Source: Rhinopithecus roxellana (taxonomy: Eukaryota; Chordata; Mammalia; Primates; Cercopithecidae). From it: a stretch of 64,000 nucleotides of DNA. The notes below the pieces were generated by a model that saw only the letters and a program-made list of their open reading frames with translations, ran no database searches and had not been told where the DNA came from. Shown here piece after piece: positions 1 to 11,118 of the stretch. Positions within the stretch are counted from its first letter, which is position 1. The number at the start of each line of letters is the position of its first letter. The position numbers and the translations under genes were made by a program. The stretch lies in contig NC_044553.1 of the NCBI RefSeq assembly GCF_007565055.1, positions 101,035,858 to 101,099,857 on the forward strand. The letters run 5' to 3'.

Positions 1-79
1 ATAGTTATATCTGCTTCTTTGTTCTCATTACTTAGTTACAGAGTGGTCCACAACTTGTAATTAACAGCACAATATGCTT

Positions 80-1962
80 TGTAATTTCTTTTTTATTATT
101 ATTATACTTTAAGTTCTAGGGTACATGTGCACAACGTGCAGGTTTGTTACATATGTATACATGTGTCATGTTGGTGTGCTGCACCCATCAACTCGTCAGC
201 ACCCATCAACTCATCATTTACATCAGGTATAACTCCCAGTGCCATCCCTCCCCCCTTCCCCCTCCCCACAACAGGCCCCGGTATGTGATGTTCCCCTTCC
301 TGTGTCCAAGTGATCTCATTGTTCAATTCCCACTTATGAGTGAGAACAGGTGGTGTTTGGTTTTCTGTTCTTGTGATAGTTTGCTGAGAATGATGGTTTC
401 CAGCTGCATCCATGTCCCTACAAAGGACACAAATTCATCCTTGTTTATGGCTGCATGGTATTCCATGGTGTATATGTGCCACATTTTCTTAATCCAGTCT
501 GTCACTGATGGACATTTGGGTTGATTCCAAGTCTTTGCTATTGTGAATAGTGCTGCAATAAACATACGTGTACATGTGTCTTTATAGCAGCATGATTTAT
601 AATCCTTTGGGTATATCCCCAGTAATACCCAGGCGTTGTTTATAATCCTTTGGGTATATCCCCAGTAATACCCAGTAATGGGATGGCTGGGTCATATGGT
701 ATTTCTAGTTCTAGATCCTTGAGGAATCGCCATACTTTTTTCCACAATGGTTGAACTGGTTTACAATCCCACCAACAGTGTAAAAGTGTTGCTATTTCTC
801 CACACCTTCTCCAGCACCTGTTGTTTCCTGACTTTTTAATGATTGTCATTCTAACTGGTGTGAGATGGTATCTCATTGTGGTTTTGATTTGCATTTCTCT
901 GATGGCCAGTGATGGTGAGCATTTTTTCATGTGTCTGTTGGCTGTATGAATGTCTTCTTTTGAGAAATGTCTGTTCATATCCTTTGCCCACTTTTTGATG
1001 GGGTTGTTTGTTTTTTTCTTGTAAATTTGTTTGAGTTCTTTGTAGATTCTGGATATTAGCCCTTTGTCAGATGAGTAGATTGCAAAAATTTTCTCCCGTT
1101 CTGTAGGTTGCCTGTTCACTCTGATGGTAGTTTCTTTTGCTGTGCAGAAGCTCTTTAGTTTAATTAGATCCCATTTGTCAATTTTGGCTTTTGTTGCCAT
1201 TGCTTTTGGTGTTTTAGACATGAAGTCCTTGCCCATGCCTATGCCCTGAATGGTATTACTTAGGTTTTCTTCTAGGGTTTTTATGGTATTAGGTCTAACA
1301 TTTAAGTCTCTAATCCATCTTGAATTAATTTTGGTATAAGGAGTAAGGAAAGGATCCAGTTTCAGCTTTCTACTTATGGCTAGCCAATTTTCCCAGCACC
1401 ATTTATTAAATAGGGAATCCTTTCCCCATTTCTTGTTTTTGTCAGGTTTGTCAAAGATCAGATGGCTGTAGACGTGTGGTATTATTTCTGAGAGCTCTGT
1501 TCTGTTCCATTGGTCTATATCTCTGTTTTGGTACCAGTATCATGCTGTTTTGGTTACTGTAGCCTTGTAGCATAGTTTGAAGTCAGGTAGCGTGATGCCT
1601 CCAGCTTTGTTCTTTTGACTTAGGATTGTCTTGGCAATGTGGGCTCTTTTTTGGTTCCATATGAACTTTAAAGCAATTTTTTCCAATTCTGTGAAGAGAG
1701 TCATTGGTAGCTTGATGGGGATGGCATTGAATCTATAAATAACCTTGGGCAGTATGGCCATTTTCACAATATTGATTCTTCCTATCCATGGGCATGGTAT
1801 GTTCTTCCATTTGTTTGTGTCCTCTTTTATTTCACTGAGCAGTGATTTGTAGTTCTCTTTGAAGAGGTCCTTTACATCCCTTGTAAGTTGGATTCCTAGG
1901 TATTTTATTCTCTTTGAAGCAATTGTGAATGGGAGTTCATTCATGATTTGTGTAATTTCTTT
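80..1962 (-). mobile_element. 5'-truncated young L1 (L1PA-type) with target-site duplication
   Basis: The plus strand shows the L1 3' end reversed: a T-rich start near 92, the complement of the L1 3' UTR, then ORF2 C-terminal sequence to about 1950. Both ends carry the 12-bp direct repeat TGTAATTTCTTT (80-91 and 1951-1962), the expected target-site duplication. The body is about 1.86 kb, so the 5' UTR, ORF1, endonuclease and most of the reverse transcriptase are missing. Minus-strand ORF2 frames survive only in pieces (1540-2028, 640-1236, 323-565). They include the Cys/His-rich C-terminal motif (CWRRCGEIATLLHCWWDC). A non-triplet duplication at 596-674 helps break the frame. The copy cannot encode a working ORF2. 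Confidence 0.93.
596..674. repeat. 36-bp direct duplication, 43-bp period, inside the L1
   Basis: Two identical 36-bp copies (596-631 and 639-674) are separated by 7 bp (GGCGTTG). They cover the L1 stretch that includes CCTTTGGGTATATCCCC. The 43-bp period is not a multiple of three, so it shifts the ORF2 frame. L1 relatives at 16220-16256 and 43850-43880 have one copy, so the duplication arose in this copy or its direct source. Confidence 0.9.
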
Positions 1963-2105
1963 AGTTGGTTTCAACAGCTCCTTTGGCATTTTTATATATT
2001 CATGAACTTTGGTCACTATAGGTAACACTAACTGATGTCAATAGAACAAATTAGGACCAGATAAATTCCACCCAACTTTACAGTAAAAAAATTGCATAGC
2101 AATGC

Positions 2106-2312
2106 AAATTGCTTATGTTTCAGAGTGTCAAAGACACCCTACGTCTGTGGTTTTGTGCTTGGGTGTGCATCAGAATCATTAGGGAAACTATTCAGACTGA
2201 GCATCGGCGCCTATAGATGCTGATTTACATTTAGCTTGGGGCTAGGATACCCAGTATTTTTTAAGCCTCCTAAATTCTATGACAATAAGAAAAAATGAGA
2301 ACCACTATTCTA
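2106..2312 (+). mobile_element. MER5A-like hAT-Charlie remnant
   Basis: The stretch has the MER5A layout: 'GCATCAGAATCATTAGGGAA', a central 'TAGATGCTGATTTACAT' segment and a terminal 'GAGAACCACTATTCTAAA' that resembles the MER5A inverted terminus. It is old and diverged, and non-coding. The 2313-3060 stretch beyond it is AT-rich and shows nothing I can assign. Confidence 0.55.
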
Positions 2313-3060
2313 AATGATAGATGGTAATTTATGTTGCAAATTTCTTTCCAGAAAATAAAGAACACTCGCAGTTATAATATTTTTTTCCTCAGGATCTGAG
2401 GGTTTTCAGTACTCATTATTGCTTTTAAAAGCAAAACTCTCCTCCCCAAAACAATTTTAATAAAGGATTTATATAACTCTAATTCTCCCCTTCTACCCCA
2501 CAATGCCACACACATGTACTATATACATTGCAAATAGCTTTTTTGGGGTTATCTTTCCTACCCACATAATCAAAAAATTACTAGGTAACTAGGAATAACA
2601 TAGAGGAAGAACAAAATAAATATACACCCACATAAAATTATACAGCATTAAAATAAAAGTCAAAAATTGAGAAAATTAATTTAATTTGGCTTTTCTATGG
2701 TTTATTCTCCTGAAAGTAGCATCAGACATATTGCAAGTGGTAAGAGGATGACGTGGATTGGCCTATAGAGCCATGGTGTTTTGGTCAGGTGAAATAGAGT
2801 CCCAATCCCTTTCCTTAGCAAAAGCTTATTCCTACTCCCATTTCAGGTAGTTTGTTTTTGCCATCCAGTTTGATGCTGAGTTGCTAAGAAAAGCCATTCA
2901 TGCCAACAGACTGTGTTTTCTATAATTGCTTTTATACATCTGTAGAAATGGGACCATCACAAAACTTTATTAAGACTTAATTTTCTAACATGTACTACAC
3001 AAGTATTCTCTTCTGCTTAAGTCACCTCTGAGTTCATGGGTTAGTAAATTGGACATTAAG
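2313..3060. other. unassigned AT-rich stretch
   Basis: No open frame of useful length, no recognisable repeat consensus and no RNA gene. A generic ancient intergenic sequence is the simplest reading. Confidence 0.5.
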
Positions 3061-3099
3061 AACCTACCATGGTATTTGTGAACAAAATTTCAAAGACAT

Positions 3100-4115
3100 T
3101 TGGGGGAAAGAGACTTCACTCCGGTGAACAGTGAGCAAACCAGGGAGATGCTGTCTTTAAGGTAAAATGAAAGTGTGTTCCAGAGAACAAAAGGAGGGTT
3201 AGGTTTTACACGAAAAGTTCTTACTCAGGTTCCCAATCGGGTCCATTTATGCAAATGAAGGATTCAACATTGCTTGGTTCCTGTTGGCTGACTTAGCTGA
3301 GTAGTGACTGGTTCACACAGCTGAGCTCTGATTAGTTGGTTCAGGTAAGCTCTGAAAGCCCTAAAGAAAGCTGTGGGTTTTCGGGGAACTGGGAATATAT
3401 GTGTGACCTCTATGCAGCAAATGCCAATTTGTCTCTATTTAGAATTTAGCCTCGGTTAGCCACTTGGGATCCATCTTGAAAAATTGGCACTTTTAGATTC
3501 TCATTTGTTCACAGTATTAATAGTTGGAGATAGTAGAACCCAAAGATTTCCAGCTGCATTCTGGGTTGTATGCACAGCTTACCCTTTAATAAGAACCAGT
3601 TTCCTTTCCTTGAAAAGAGTTCTCCTGGTGGTGATGCAAGAACTTTTGCTCCTTAGTTCAGCTACATCCTGGTTCTTGTCTCATTACCAGGAAAAATTAA
3701 GCAAGCAGACACAAAGGCAGAATTTATTAAATGAAAGGAAAGCTCTCAGCAAAGAGAGGGGTCCTGCATGCATGTTTCCTCCTCACAAATTGAATACCAG
3801 GCCACCCCACACAAACTAAAGAGACCATGCTCCTACCCTGCATAAGGCACTAATTCCTCATGACTTCACCCCATTCCTCTAGTTCGCGTGGGCCTCCAGT
3901 CCCTTGCGGACCTACCCGTGCAAGACCCCATGCAGATTCCTTTGTCTACAAAAAAACATCTGGTGTAAACACTTGTGGGGTGGCTGGAAGATTCTCCAGG
4001 GATGCTTCCTTGTCTGCCCAGGCATTTGTCTGCCCCCTGCCTCTATCAGTGGCTTCCATCATTTTTCACTCCTCAGGTGGCAACAGTTTTGATTGTTTTC
4101 TTTAACAAGCAAGAA
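3100..4115 (-). mobile_element. probable endogenous-retrovirus LTR sequence
   Basis: The stretch is more GC-rich than its surroundings. It has LTR-like wording such as 'CAGAATTTATTAAATGAAAGG' split around 3720-3740, which reads as a reversed AATAAA polyadenylation region, and short promoter-like blocks near 3230-3330. Small open frames here (3484-3819, 3860-4105) overlap in several frames and look fortuitous. The class is probably ERV1 or ERVL; I cannot name the family or fix the ends. Confidence 0.35.
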
Positions 4116-4901
4116 GAGTATAGATATAAATCCATAAATTCAAAAGCCATTTCTTGTGGGAATGTGTGAGAGCTCTGAAAATTGCACTCAACTAAAATAA
4201 GAAGGAAAATGATAAGCTCCTCTTGATTTCTCTTTGCTTCAGCAGCATTACAGTATATAAAGTAGAAGGTGGTTTTTCTGTGTAAATTGACAATTCTAGT
4301 GTTTTAAGCAAAACCTATAAAATGCTGTTATCAGTGATTACACATCCTTCTTCACTGATACGAAGTAGAGTCTGAACAAGACTTGCCTTTTCACGTGTTA
4401 TTGTGAAAACTTTTTATTCTGAGGAATTCTGTGGGATTCAAAATCTTTAAATTAGTCTGTTGACTAGGCTAATTTAATAGGTATTAGGCTATTTATGGTT
4501 TGCTTGCTTGTTTAATTGTGGTAAAACATACATAAAATTTATCATTTTATGTAATATGCATACAATTCAGTGGCATTGAGTAAAATCATGTTGTACAACT
4601 ATTACCACCATCCATCTCCAGACCTTCTTTCATCTTCCCAAATTGAAACTTTTTATCCATTAAAACAATAACTCTCATTCTCCCCTCCTCTAGGCCCTGG
4701 CAACCACCGTCCTACTTTCTGTCTGTAGAATTTGGCTAGTCTAGCTACCTCATATCAGTGGAATCATACAATATCTGTCCTTTCGTGTCTGTCTTCTTTT
4801 AATTAGGCAGTGCTTCAAGGTTTGTCTATGTTACAGCATATGTAAAAATTGTATTCCTTTTTAAGGTCAAATGATATTTCAATGTGAGATATATATATAT
4901 G

Positions 4902-5035
4902 TATTTACTGAACCTTTATGTAGCATAGCAAGTCCTGTGTTTTCTGGAATAAGATCTTCAACATGAGATAGATGTTTTTTACTGGCTCATGAATTCACTC
5001 ATTTTATTTGCATAAAAACAAAGTCACAATTAAAT
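4902..5035. repeat. 134-bp inverted repeat arm A (copy of 6665-6798)
   Basis: Reading 4902-5035 on the plus strand gives the reverse complement of 6665-6798 with 9 mismatches by hand alignment, about 93% identity, without gaps. It sits inside the L1M at an AT-rich spot (TA repeats on both sides), splitting L1M sequence that is continuous in relatives. Arm B lies in flanking DNA just outside the L1M, so arm A is the likely derived copy. Confidence 0.85.
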
Positions 5036-5819
5036 ATATATTATATATTAAAAATATATAATACGTATCATATTTTGTTTGTCCATTCATGTGTCAATAG
5101 ACATTTGTTTCTACATTTTGGATATTGTGAGTAATGTTACTATGATCATGAGTATACAAATATCTGCTCAAGTTCCTGCTTTCAGTTATTTTGGATACAT
5201 ACCCATAAGTGGAATTCCTGGATCTTTACAATAATTCTATGTTTAACTATTTTAGGATCTTCCATAATGTTTTCCAGTGTAGCCACACCATTTTACATTC
5301 CCACCAACAGTGCACACGGGTTTCAATTTCTCCACATCCTCATCAAGACATTATTTTCTGTTTTTTGGCTTTTTAAAAATAATAACCATCCTAATGGGTG
5401 TGAAGTAATATCTCATTGTGGTTATAATTTGCGTATCTCTAATAATTAGTGATGTTAAACATCTTGCCATGTGTTTATTGGTCATCTGCGCATCTTCTTT
5501 AGAGAAATGTCCATTCAAATCATATATTCACTTTTAATTTAATCATTTTGTTGTTGTTGAGTTGTACTTCTTTGCAAACTCTGAATATTCATCTCTTATC
5601 CCACATATGATTTGCAAATATTTTCTTCCTTTCTGTGGATTGCCTTTTCACTGTTAATAGTGGTCCTTTGATGCACAATTTTTGTTTATTTTGATGAAGT
5701 TCAATTTTTTTTGGTGGTTATACTTTTGATACACGACTTGAAGCATTGAGAAATCCAATGTCATAAACTTTTCACCTGTTTTCTTCTAAGAGTGTTATAG
5801 TTTTAGCTCTTATGTTAGG

Positions 5820-6167
5820 GTTTTTTTTGTTGTTGTTTGTTTGTTTGTTTGTTTGAGATGGAGTCTCGCTCTGTAGCCCAGGCTGGAGGGCAGTGGTTCA
5901 ATCTCAGCTCACTGCAAGCTCCGCCTGCCGGATTTCTCGCCATTCTCCAGTCTCAGCCTTGTGAGTAGCTGGGACTACAGGCTCCTGCCACCACACCCGG
6001 CTTTTTTTTTTTTTTTTTTTTTTTTTTGTTTGTTTGTTTGTATTTTTTAGTAGAGACGGGGTTTCACCGTGTTAGCCAGGATGATCTCCATACCCTGACC
6101 TCGTGATCTGCTCGCCTCGGCCTCCCAAATTGCTGGGATTACAAGCGTGAGCCACTGCGCCTGGCCC
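5820..6167 (-). mobile_element. AluY-like element, reversed
   Basis: A T/TTTG-rich head (the reversed poly(A) tail) leads into 'GAGATGGAGTCTCGCTCTG', and the element ends at 'CACTGCGCCTGGCCC'. The short repeat around TGTTAGG on both sides is consistent with a target-site duplication inside the L1M. Between the monomers the short T run of a normal Alu has grown to 26 T followed by TTTG repeats (6002-6041). Confidence 0.92.
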
Positions 6168-6664
6168 GTGTTAGGTTTGGAATTCGTTTTCGGTTACTTT
6201 TTGTGTATGGTATGAGTTATAGACCCAACTTCATTCTTTTGCATGTGAATATACAGTTTTCACATCATCATTTTTGAAAGATTCTTTGCCCATTGAATGA
6301 TTTTTAGCAACCTTGTCAAAAATTATTTGAACCTGTATGTGAGGGTTTATTTCTGAGCTCTATATTTTATTCCATTGATTTATATGTCCATCTTTATGCC
6401 AGTTCCACACGGTTTTGATTGTTGTGGCTTTGTGGTAAGTTGTAAAATCAGAAAATGTGAGATTTTCAACTTTGCTCTTTTTGAAGATTGTTTTGGCTAT
6501 TTGGGGTCCCTTGAGATTTCATATGAATTTTAGGATGGGTTCTTCTATTTACAAAAGGTCATTGAGGTTTTGGTAGGGATTAAATCAAAACTATAGATGG
6601 CTTTGTGTATGACTGACATTTTAACAATATTGTCTTCCAGTCTGTGAAACTAAGATGTCTTTCC

Positions 6665-6798
6665 ATTTAATTGTGACTTTGTTTTTATGCAAATGAAATG
6701 AGTGAATATATGAGCAACTAAAAAATATCTATCTCATGTTGAAGATCTTATTCTAGAAAATATAGGACTTGCTATGCTACATAAAGGTTCAGTAAATA
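6665..6798. repeat. 134-bp inverted repeat arm B (probable source)
   Basis: This segment begins where L1M homology ends and reads on into DNA with no recognised repeat, so it looks like the original flank. Its reverse complement is found at 4902-5035 inside the L1M, about 1.63 kb away. Confidence 0.8.
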
Positions 6799-7366
6799 AA
6801 GAAGAATGAATGAAAGCCAATATTTTGATGGACAAGAGAATCACCTTTTTCACACATACCACAAATAGTTTTAAGGACCCTCTGTTTTATTATCGTCCTT
6901 CACCTACAAATGTAACATAACTGATGCAGCCTAATTTCAATGTGTGGATGAGACTAAAGGTGTTGATTTGTGGATAAAGGCCTTTTCAACTCAAAACTAT
7001 AGAAGCTTGCTCTGCCTACAGTTCAGCTCAGCAAATAGCTCTAAGGACATACAAAAACAACCTGGGAGATTTGGGGAAAAAATGTAGACAACAATTCTTG
7101 TCCTTCCAGAGCTTTCAGTCTAAACTTGGGGGGAGGGAAATCAGACAGACACACATTTAGAGGCTGGTTGGTATTTAAACAATAATATGTTTCTGCAGCA
7201 ATGACTCAAGACAACACAGTGATATCTGAAATTCTCTCTTATTCACTTTCATCCTTATCTCCATGATGTATTTGAGTCTAACTCTGATGAATCTTATTTT
7301 AAAAACTAAAGTCTAGTAGTAGTTGAAAAGTTTTAAACTGTTATGAAAGACCATATTTGATATTAC
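6799..7366. other. unassigned stretch
   Basis: AT-rich sequence with no reading frame, RNA gene or repeat that I can name. Confidence 0.5.
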
Positions 7367-7367
7367 A

Positions 7368-7870
7368 CAGGCATATCTCATTTTACTGCACTTTGCAGCT
7401 ATTGCACTTCCACAAATTGAAGGTTTACAGCAACCCTGTGTCAAGCAAGTCCATCAGCACCATTTTTCCAACAACATGTGCTCACTTAATGCCTTTATGT
7501 CACATTTTGGTAATTCTCATAATATTCCAAACTTTTTCATTATTGGTGTATCTGTTATGGTAATTTATGATAAATGATCTTTGATGTCACTATTGTACTT
7601 GTTTTGGGGTACCATGAACCACTTCCATAAAATACAGTGCACTTAATTGATAAATGTGTGTGTCCTGACTGCTCCACAGACTAGCTGTTCCCCCATATCT
7701 CTCTCTCTCCCTGGGCCTCCCTGTTTCCTGAGACACGACATGCCTGTAGTGTCTTACCTTCATTGTTAAGCTAATTATTGTTTACTAACAATTCAGGTTA
7801 GTTACTCTAGCAGTGAGGTAAGTTACGGAGTGTCTCAGTGAAGGTGTTAAAAAAGACTTACACGATTTGG
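7368..7870 (+). mobile_element. Tigger1-like DNA transposon fragment
   Basis: It starts with a Tigger-type terminal inverted repeat (CAGGCATATCTCATTTTACT) and follows the Tigger1 5' region through 'CCAACAACATGTGCTCACTTA' and 'CTGACTGCTCCACAGACTAG'. It stops before any substantial transposase sequence. Tigger elements are pogo-like cut-and-paste transposons with TA target sites. This one is a non-coding 5' fragment. Confidence 0.85.
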
Positions 7871-7972
7871 GTGGATGATTGAGTATATTAATACATTGTA
7901 TCTAGGAGGAGGAAAAACTAGATCAAAGCTAACTCTGTGATTGATAAGGCAGCAGCAGTCACTCTTTTGTAG

Positions 7973-8195
7973 CAAGCTTGTCCAACACATGGCCTGCGGG
8001 CCGCATGAGGCTCAGGATAGCTTTGAATGCAGCCAATACAAATTCCTAAACTTCTTAAAAACATTATGAGATTTTTTTTGCCATTTATTTTTTAGCTCAT
8101 CAGCTATCGTTAGTGTTAGTATATTTTATGTGTGGCACAATTCATTTATTCTTCCTCTAATGTGATCAGGGAAGCCAAAAGATTGGAGACCCCTG
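7973..8195 (-). mobile_element. short non-autonomous hAT-Charlie element
   Basis: Ends are 'GCTTGTCCAACACATGGCC' and 'AAAAGATTGGAGACCCCTG', and the body has 'GCATGAGGCTCAGG' and 'CATCAGCTATCGTTAGTGTT'. This matches a common mammalian hAT-Charlie family (MER1-type group). Non-coding; the exact subfamily is not certain. Confidence 0.75.
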
Positions 8196-8600
8196 CTTTA
8201 TAGGGTAACTAGAATGGGAAACTCTACAGGACAAATATTCCAGCTTCCTCAGTAAATAAATTGCAAGTGCAAAATGGGGCGGGGGAAGCAGGAGTCACCC
8301 TCAGTAGCCAGGATAGGGGAATGTATGGCCATTTTGTAGTTTGGACAGAGTTCACATTTTGTCTGTGTTTAGACATGCTTACAGAATGGTCTTGCTTTTG
8401 TCTTGATGTATCACAGCCCTGAAGTGGCCTTGTCTGATGTTAATGTTCTATAAAATTGTTTATGCTTAGCAGAAGAACCCCATCATCTGGCTGTGAAGGC
8501 CAAGATAGCAACTACCACCACCAACTCCTGAGTGATCCTGCCAGGCCAGCTCCTGGGTGTAAGAGGTGACTTTTCTCTTTCTCACATCAATCACACATTA
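8196..8600 (+). mobile_element. possible LTR fragment, family unknown
   Basis: The sequence is locally GC-richer ('GGGGCGGGGGAAGCAGGAGTC' region near 8275-8300, split here) and has LTR-like phrases such as 'GGCTGTGAAGGCCAAGATAG'. No TG...CA ends or target-site duplication could be placed, so the call rests on general appearance. Confidence 0.25.
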
Positions 8601-8812
8601 ATTTTTTCCTCTGAGTTACTGTAGCACTTATCATGGCATTTAGTTAAATGTAGCTTCCCTCATTATCAGAGCGTATGTGTGCTTTGTCTCCTCATGGAGG
8701 TGATAGCACATGTAGGGCAGTGACCAAGGCTTAGAAGCTTTCATCCCATCCTTGGTGTTGAAAATCCCCTGATTCAATCTATGTGGTAGATGCTTAATAT
8801 TAACTTTGAAGT

Positions 8813-8836
8813 GAATGAATGAATGAATGAATGACT
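8813..8836. repeat. (GAAT)n microsatellite
   Basis: About five units of GAAT/TGAA next to 'GAAGTGAATG'. Short, likely low variability. Confidence 0.8.
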
Positions 8837-9487
8837 TAAGCCCAAATAAACCTCATTTCATAGTTTTTCAAATCTAGAGAATTGAAGAAAAAGAAATCAG
8901 TTCTTATTTAACTCAAATAAAATGATGTTTTCCTTTCACATGCCAAATCAAAGAAGAATGGAGCTGAAAGTAAAGTTGATCAAGTTGATGTAAATATTTG
9001 AGTGAATAAAAGACTTGCTGGTGCATTTGAGACATCAGTAATTTAAATCTTTGGTTAGATATGAGGAATTATTCAATAAAAAATGAAAATTGCTTTTTAT
9101 TTTAAAATGTTATGGAATATTTTACTTGCCAAAAAGAAGTTTATTCATCATTTGCATATTATCTTCTAACACACTACTACATTTTTAATCTTTCCCCTAA
9201 TTGATAAAGTATTCAATATTTTAATAAGTTTTTGTGAATTTCAATTTTGATTAATTCATGGGTGATAAATATTGATGTTCCATTTTTATCTACATGTTCT
9301 TATTTACTTTCTTTTGAATGAGGTATAATCCTAACAATTGCCAATCACTGAAATAAACAAATGTCGTAAGTAAAACTCTTAAAATCACAAGGGAAAGATA
9401 TTAACAGTTTTAGAGCACTGGGTTTAAAAATACCTTTCTGCAAAGAACTCAAAATAAAAGAGATAATATGAACATGAGATCTTTAGA
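8837..9487. other. unassigned AT-rich stretch
   Basis: No gene, RNA or recognisable repeat seen. Confidence 0.5.
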
Positions 9488-9526
9488 TCTCTATCTATCT
9501 ATCTATCTATCTATCCATCCATCATG

Positions 9527-9577
<51 letters not shown>

Positions 9578-9612
9578 ATCTATCTATCATCTATCTATAT
9601 GTATCTGTCTAT
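9488..9612. repeat. (TATC)n compound tetranucleotide microsatellite
   Basis: Repeated CTAT/TATC units with interruptions (CCAT CCAT CATG near 9514-9528, ATAT and TCAT breaks near 9580-9600). The longest pure block runs about 9529-9576. It lies in an open frame at 9468-9824 that is only an effect of the repeat. Confidence 0.95.
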
Positions 9613-10150
9613 CATTCTATTTAGAGATTTGCTTTAAGGAATTGGCTCACAAGATTGTGAGTGCTGGGAAGTCTGAAATCCACACAGCTAGCTACAGGGT
9701 GGAAATTGAAGTAAAAGTTGACGTTGCAGTCTTGAGTCCAAAGGCAGGAAACTCAGGCTGCCTAGAAGCAGAATTGTTTCTTCTTCAGGAAACCTCAGTC
9801 TTTGTTCTTAAGGCTTTCAGCTGATTGGATGAGGCCTATGCACATTAGGAAAAAGGCATTTGCTTTACTTAAAGCAACTTACTAAATGTTAATAACTTCT
9901 TTAAAAATTCTTTTACAGTAACAGCTAGATTAGTGTTTGACCAGCCAGTCACCACAGACTAGCCAAACTGATACAAAAATTAGCCATCGGAATACACTTT
10001 CAACTGGTTATTGACCCTAAAAAAGGCTTACAAATGAAAGCTTTCTTTCATATTAATACCCCCTAAAACAATTAACTTTTTGAAAAATCACCTTCTCAGT
10101 GAGGTATTAGTGGTAGGAATAATTATTCCGTTGTACAGATAAGGACATGG
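9613..10150. other. unassigned stretch
   Basis: Contains 'TGCTGGGAAGTCTGAAATCC' and 'AGGCTGCCTAGAAGCAGAA', which suggest a weak older-repeat background, but no family can be named with confidence. Confidence 0.4.
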
Positions 10151-10152
10151 CA

Positions 10153-10553
10153 CAGTCATGTGCTACATAATGACATTTTGGTCAACAGCATACTGCATAT
10201 ATGATAGTGGTCCCATGAGCTTATAGGGGAGCTAAAAATTCCTGTGACGTAGTGATGTCATTGCTGTCATAATATCATGATGCAACATATTACTTTTTCT
10301 GCTTGGAAATATGTTTAGATACTCAAATACTTATCATTATGTTACAGTTGCCTACAGTATTCAGGACAGTAACCTGCTTTACAGGTGTGTAGCCTAGAAG
10401 CAGTAGGCTGTTCCATATAGCCTACATTTGTAGTAGGCGCTATCATCTATGTTTGTATATGTGAACTCTATGATGTTCACCTAACAATGAAATTCTTAAC
10501 AACATAGTTCTCAGAACGGAGCCCTCCATCATTAAGTGATATATTATTAACTG
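10153..10553 (-). mobile_element. MER2 (Tigger-derived non-autonomous DNA transposon)
   Basis: The left terminus CAGTCATGTGCTACATAATG and the right part ('CCATCATTAAGTGATATATT') are inverted-repeat ends. The body contains 'AGTGGTCCCATGAGCTTATA' and 'GTGTGTAGCCTAGAAGCAGT', the MER2 hallmarks. Non-coding, moderately diverged. Confidence 0.88.
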
Positions 10554-10554
10554 T

Positions 10555-10665
10555 ACTTTGGGGTTTGAATGATTTGCCTAAGACCACTAGAAAGTCTGTG
10601 ATGTAACTTGTTAATAAAGAACCCAACCTTTTGTTCCCAATCCAATGTATCAAGGCCACCCCATT
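10555..10665 (-). mobile_element. MIR fragment
   Basis: 'GATTTGCCTAAGACCACTAG' followed by 'AACCCAACCTTTTGTTCCC' follows the MIR core and 3'-side order in diverged form. MIR is an ancient tRNA-derived SINE. Confidence 0.55.
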
Positions 10666-11118
10666 TCTGTGAGATCTTGGTGTGCATGATCATTCCTTAC
10701 ATATTTGAAATGCATGCTTTGGTTGCCCACTGTGGCGTTGACACCAGCCAGCCATAAGGGTTTTCATAATAGTTTTCAATGAACAGATGCTCCTTTTTCA
10801 AGCTAATAAATGCCTTCCTAATTCTACATTGTGTAAGCATAATCCCCAATTCCCAACCCATTAGAACACTGAACCATCATTGTTCCCTTGTTATCCCTGA
10901 CTACTTTAACTTACCATCATCATAAATCCAATTTTAAAAAAGAGTCAGAGAGCTAGATAGAGGACTGTGGGACCTGTATGCCTTCCCCCTGCAACTTCTA
11001 CCTACTTGAATTCAGTTTCTTACTTTACCATTGCACTTGCCAAGATTTTCAGTCAAATCTCTGATGCTGTCATACCGATGTCCCTCAATTTTGCACTTGC
11101 TATTCATTCAGGCTTCCA
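10666..11118. other. unassigned stretch
   Basis: No gene or named repeat recognised. Confidence 0.45.

Larger units (their letters stand above)
4505..6664 (-). mobile_element. old L1M element, 3' UTR and ORF2 part, reversed
   Basis: The plus strand follows the reversed L1M 3' region: 'GTGGTAAAACATACATAAAA' near 4518, then the familiar 'TCCCACCAACAGTGCACACGG' zone split around 5298-5320, then diverged ORF2 complement up to 'GTCTTTCCATTTA' at about 6668. Divergence is high and the frame is destroyed. It is interrupted by an inverted duplicate (4902-5035) and an AluY (5820-6167). Confidence 0.85.

Noticed and set aside
144..524. 126-codon plus-strand frame at the left edge
   Set aside because: It is the wrong-strand translation of a reversed L1 3' end.
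9468..9824. 118-codon frame with Ser/Tyr/Leu/Ile repeats
   Set aside because: Produced by the TATC microsatellite, whose four-base period translates without stops in this phase.
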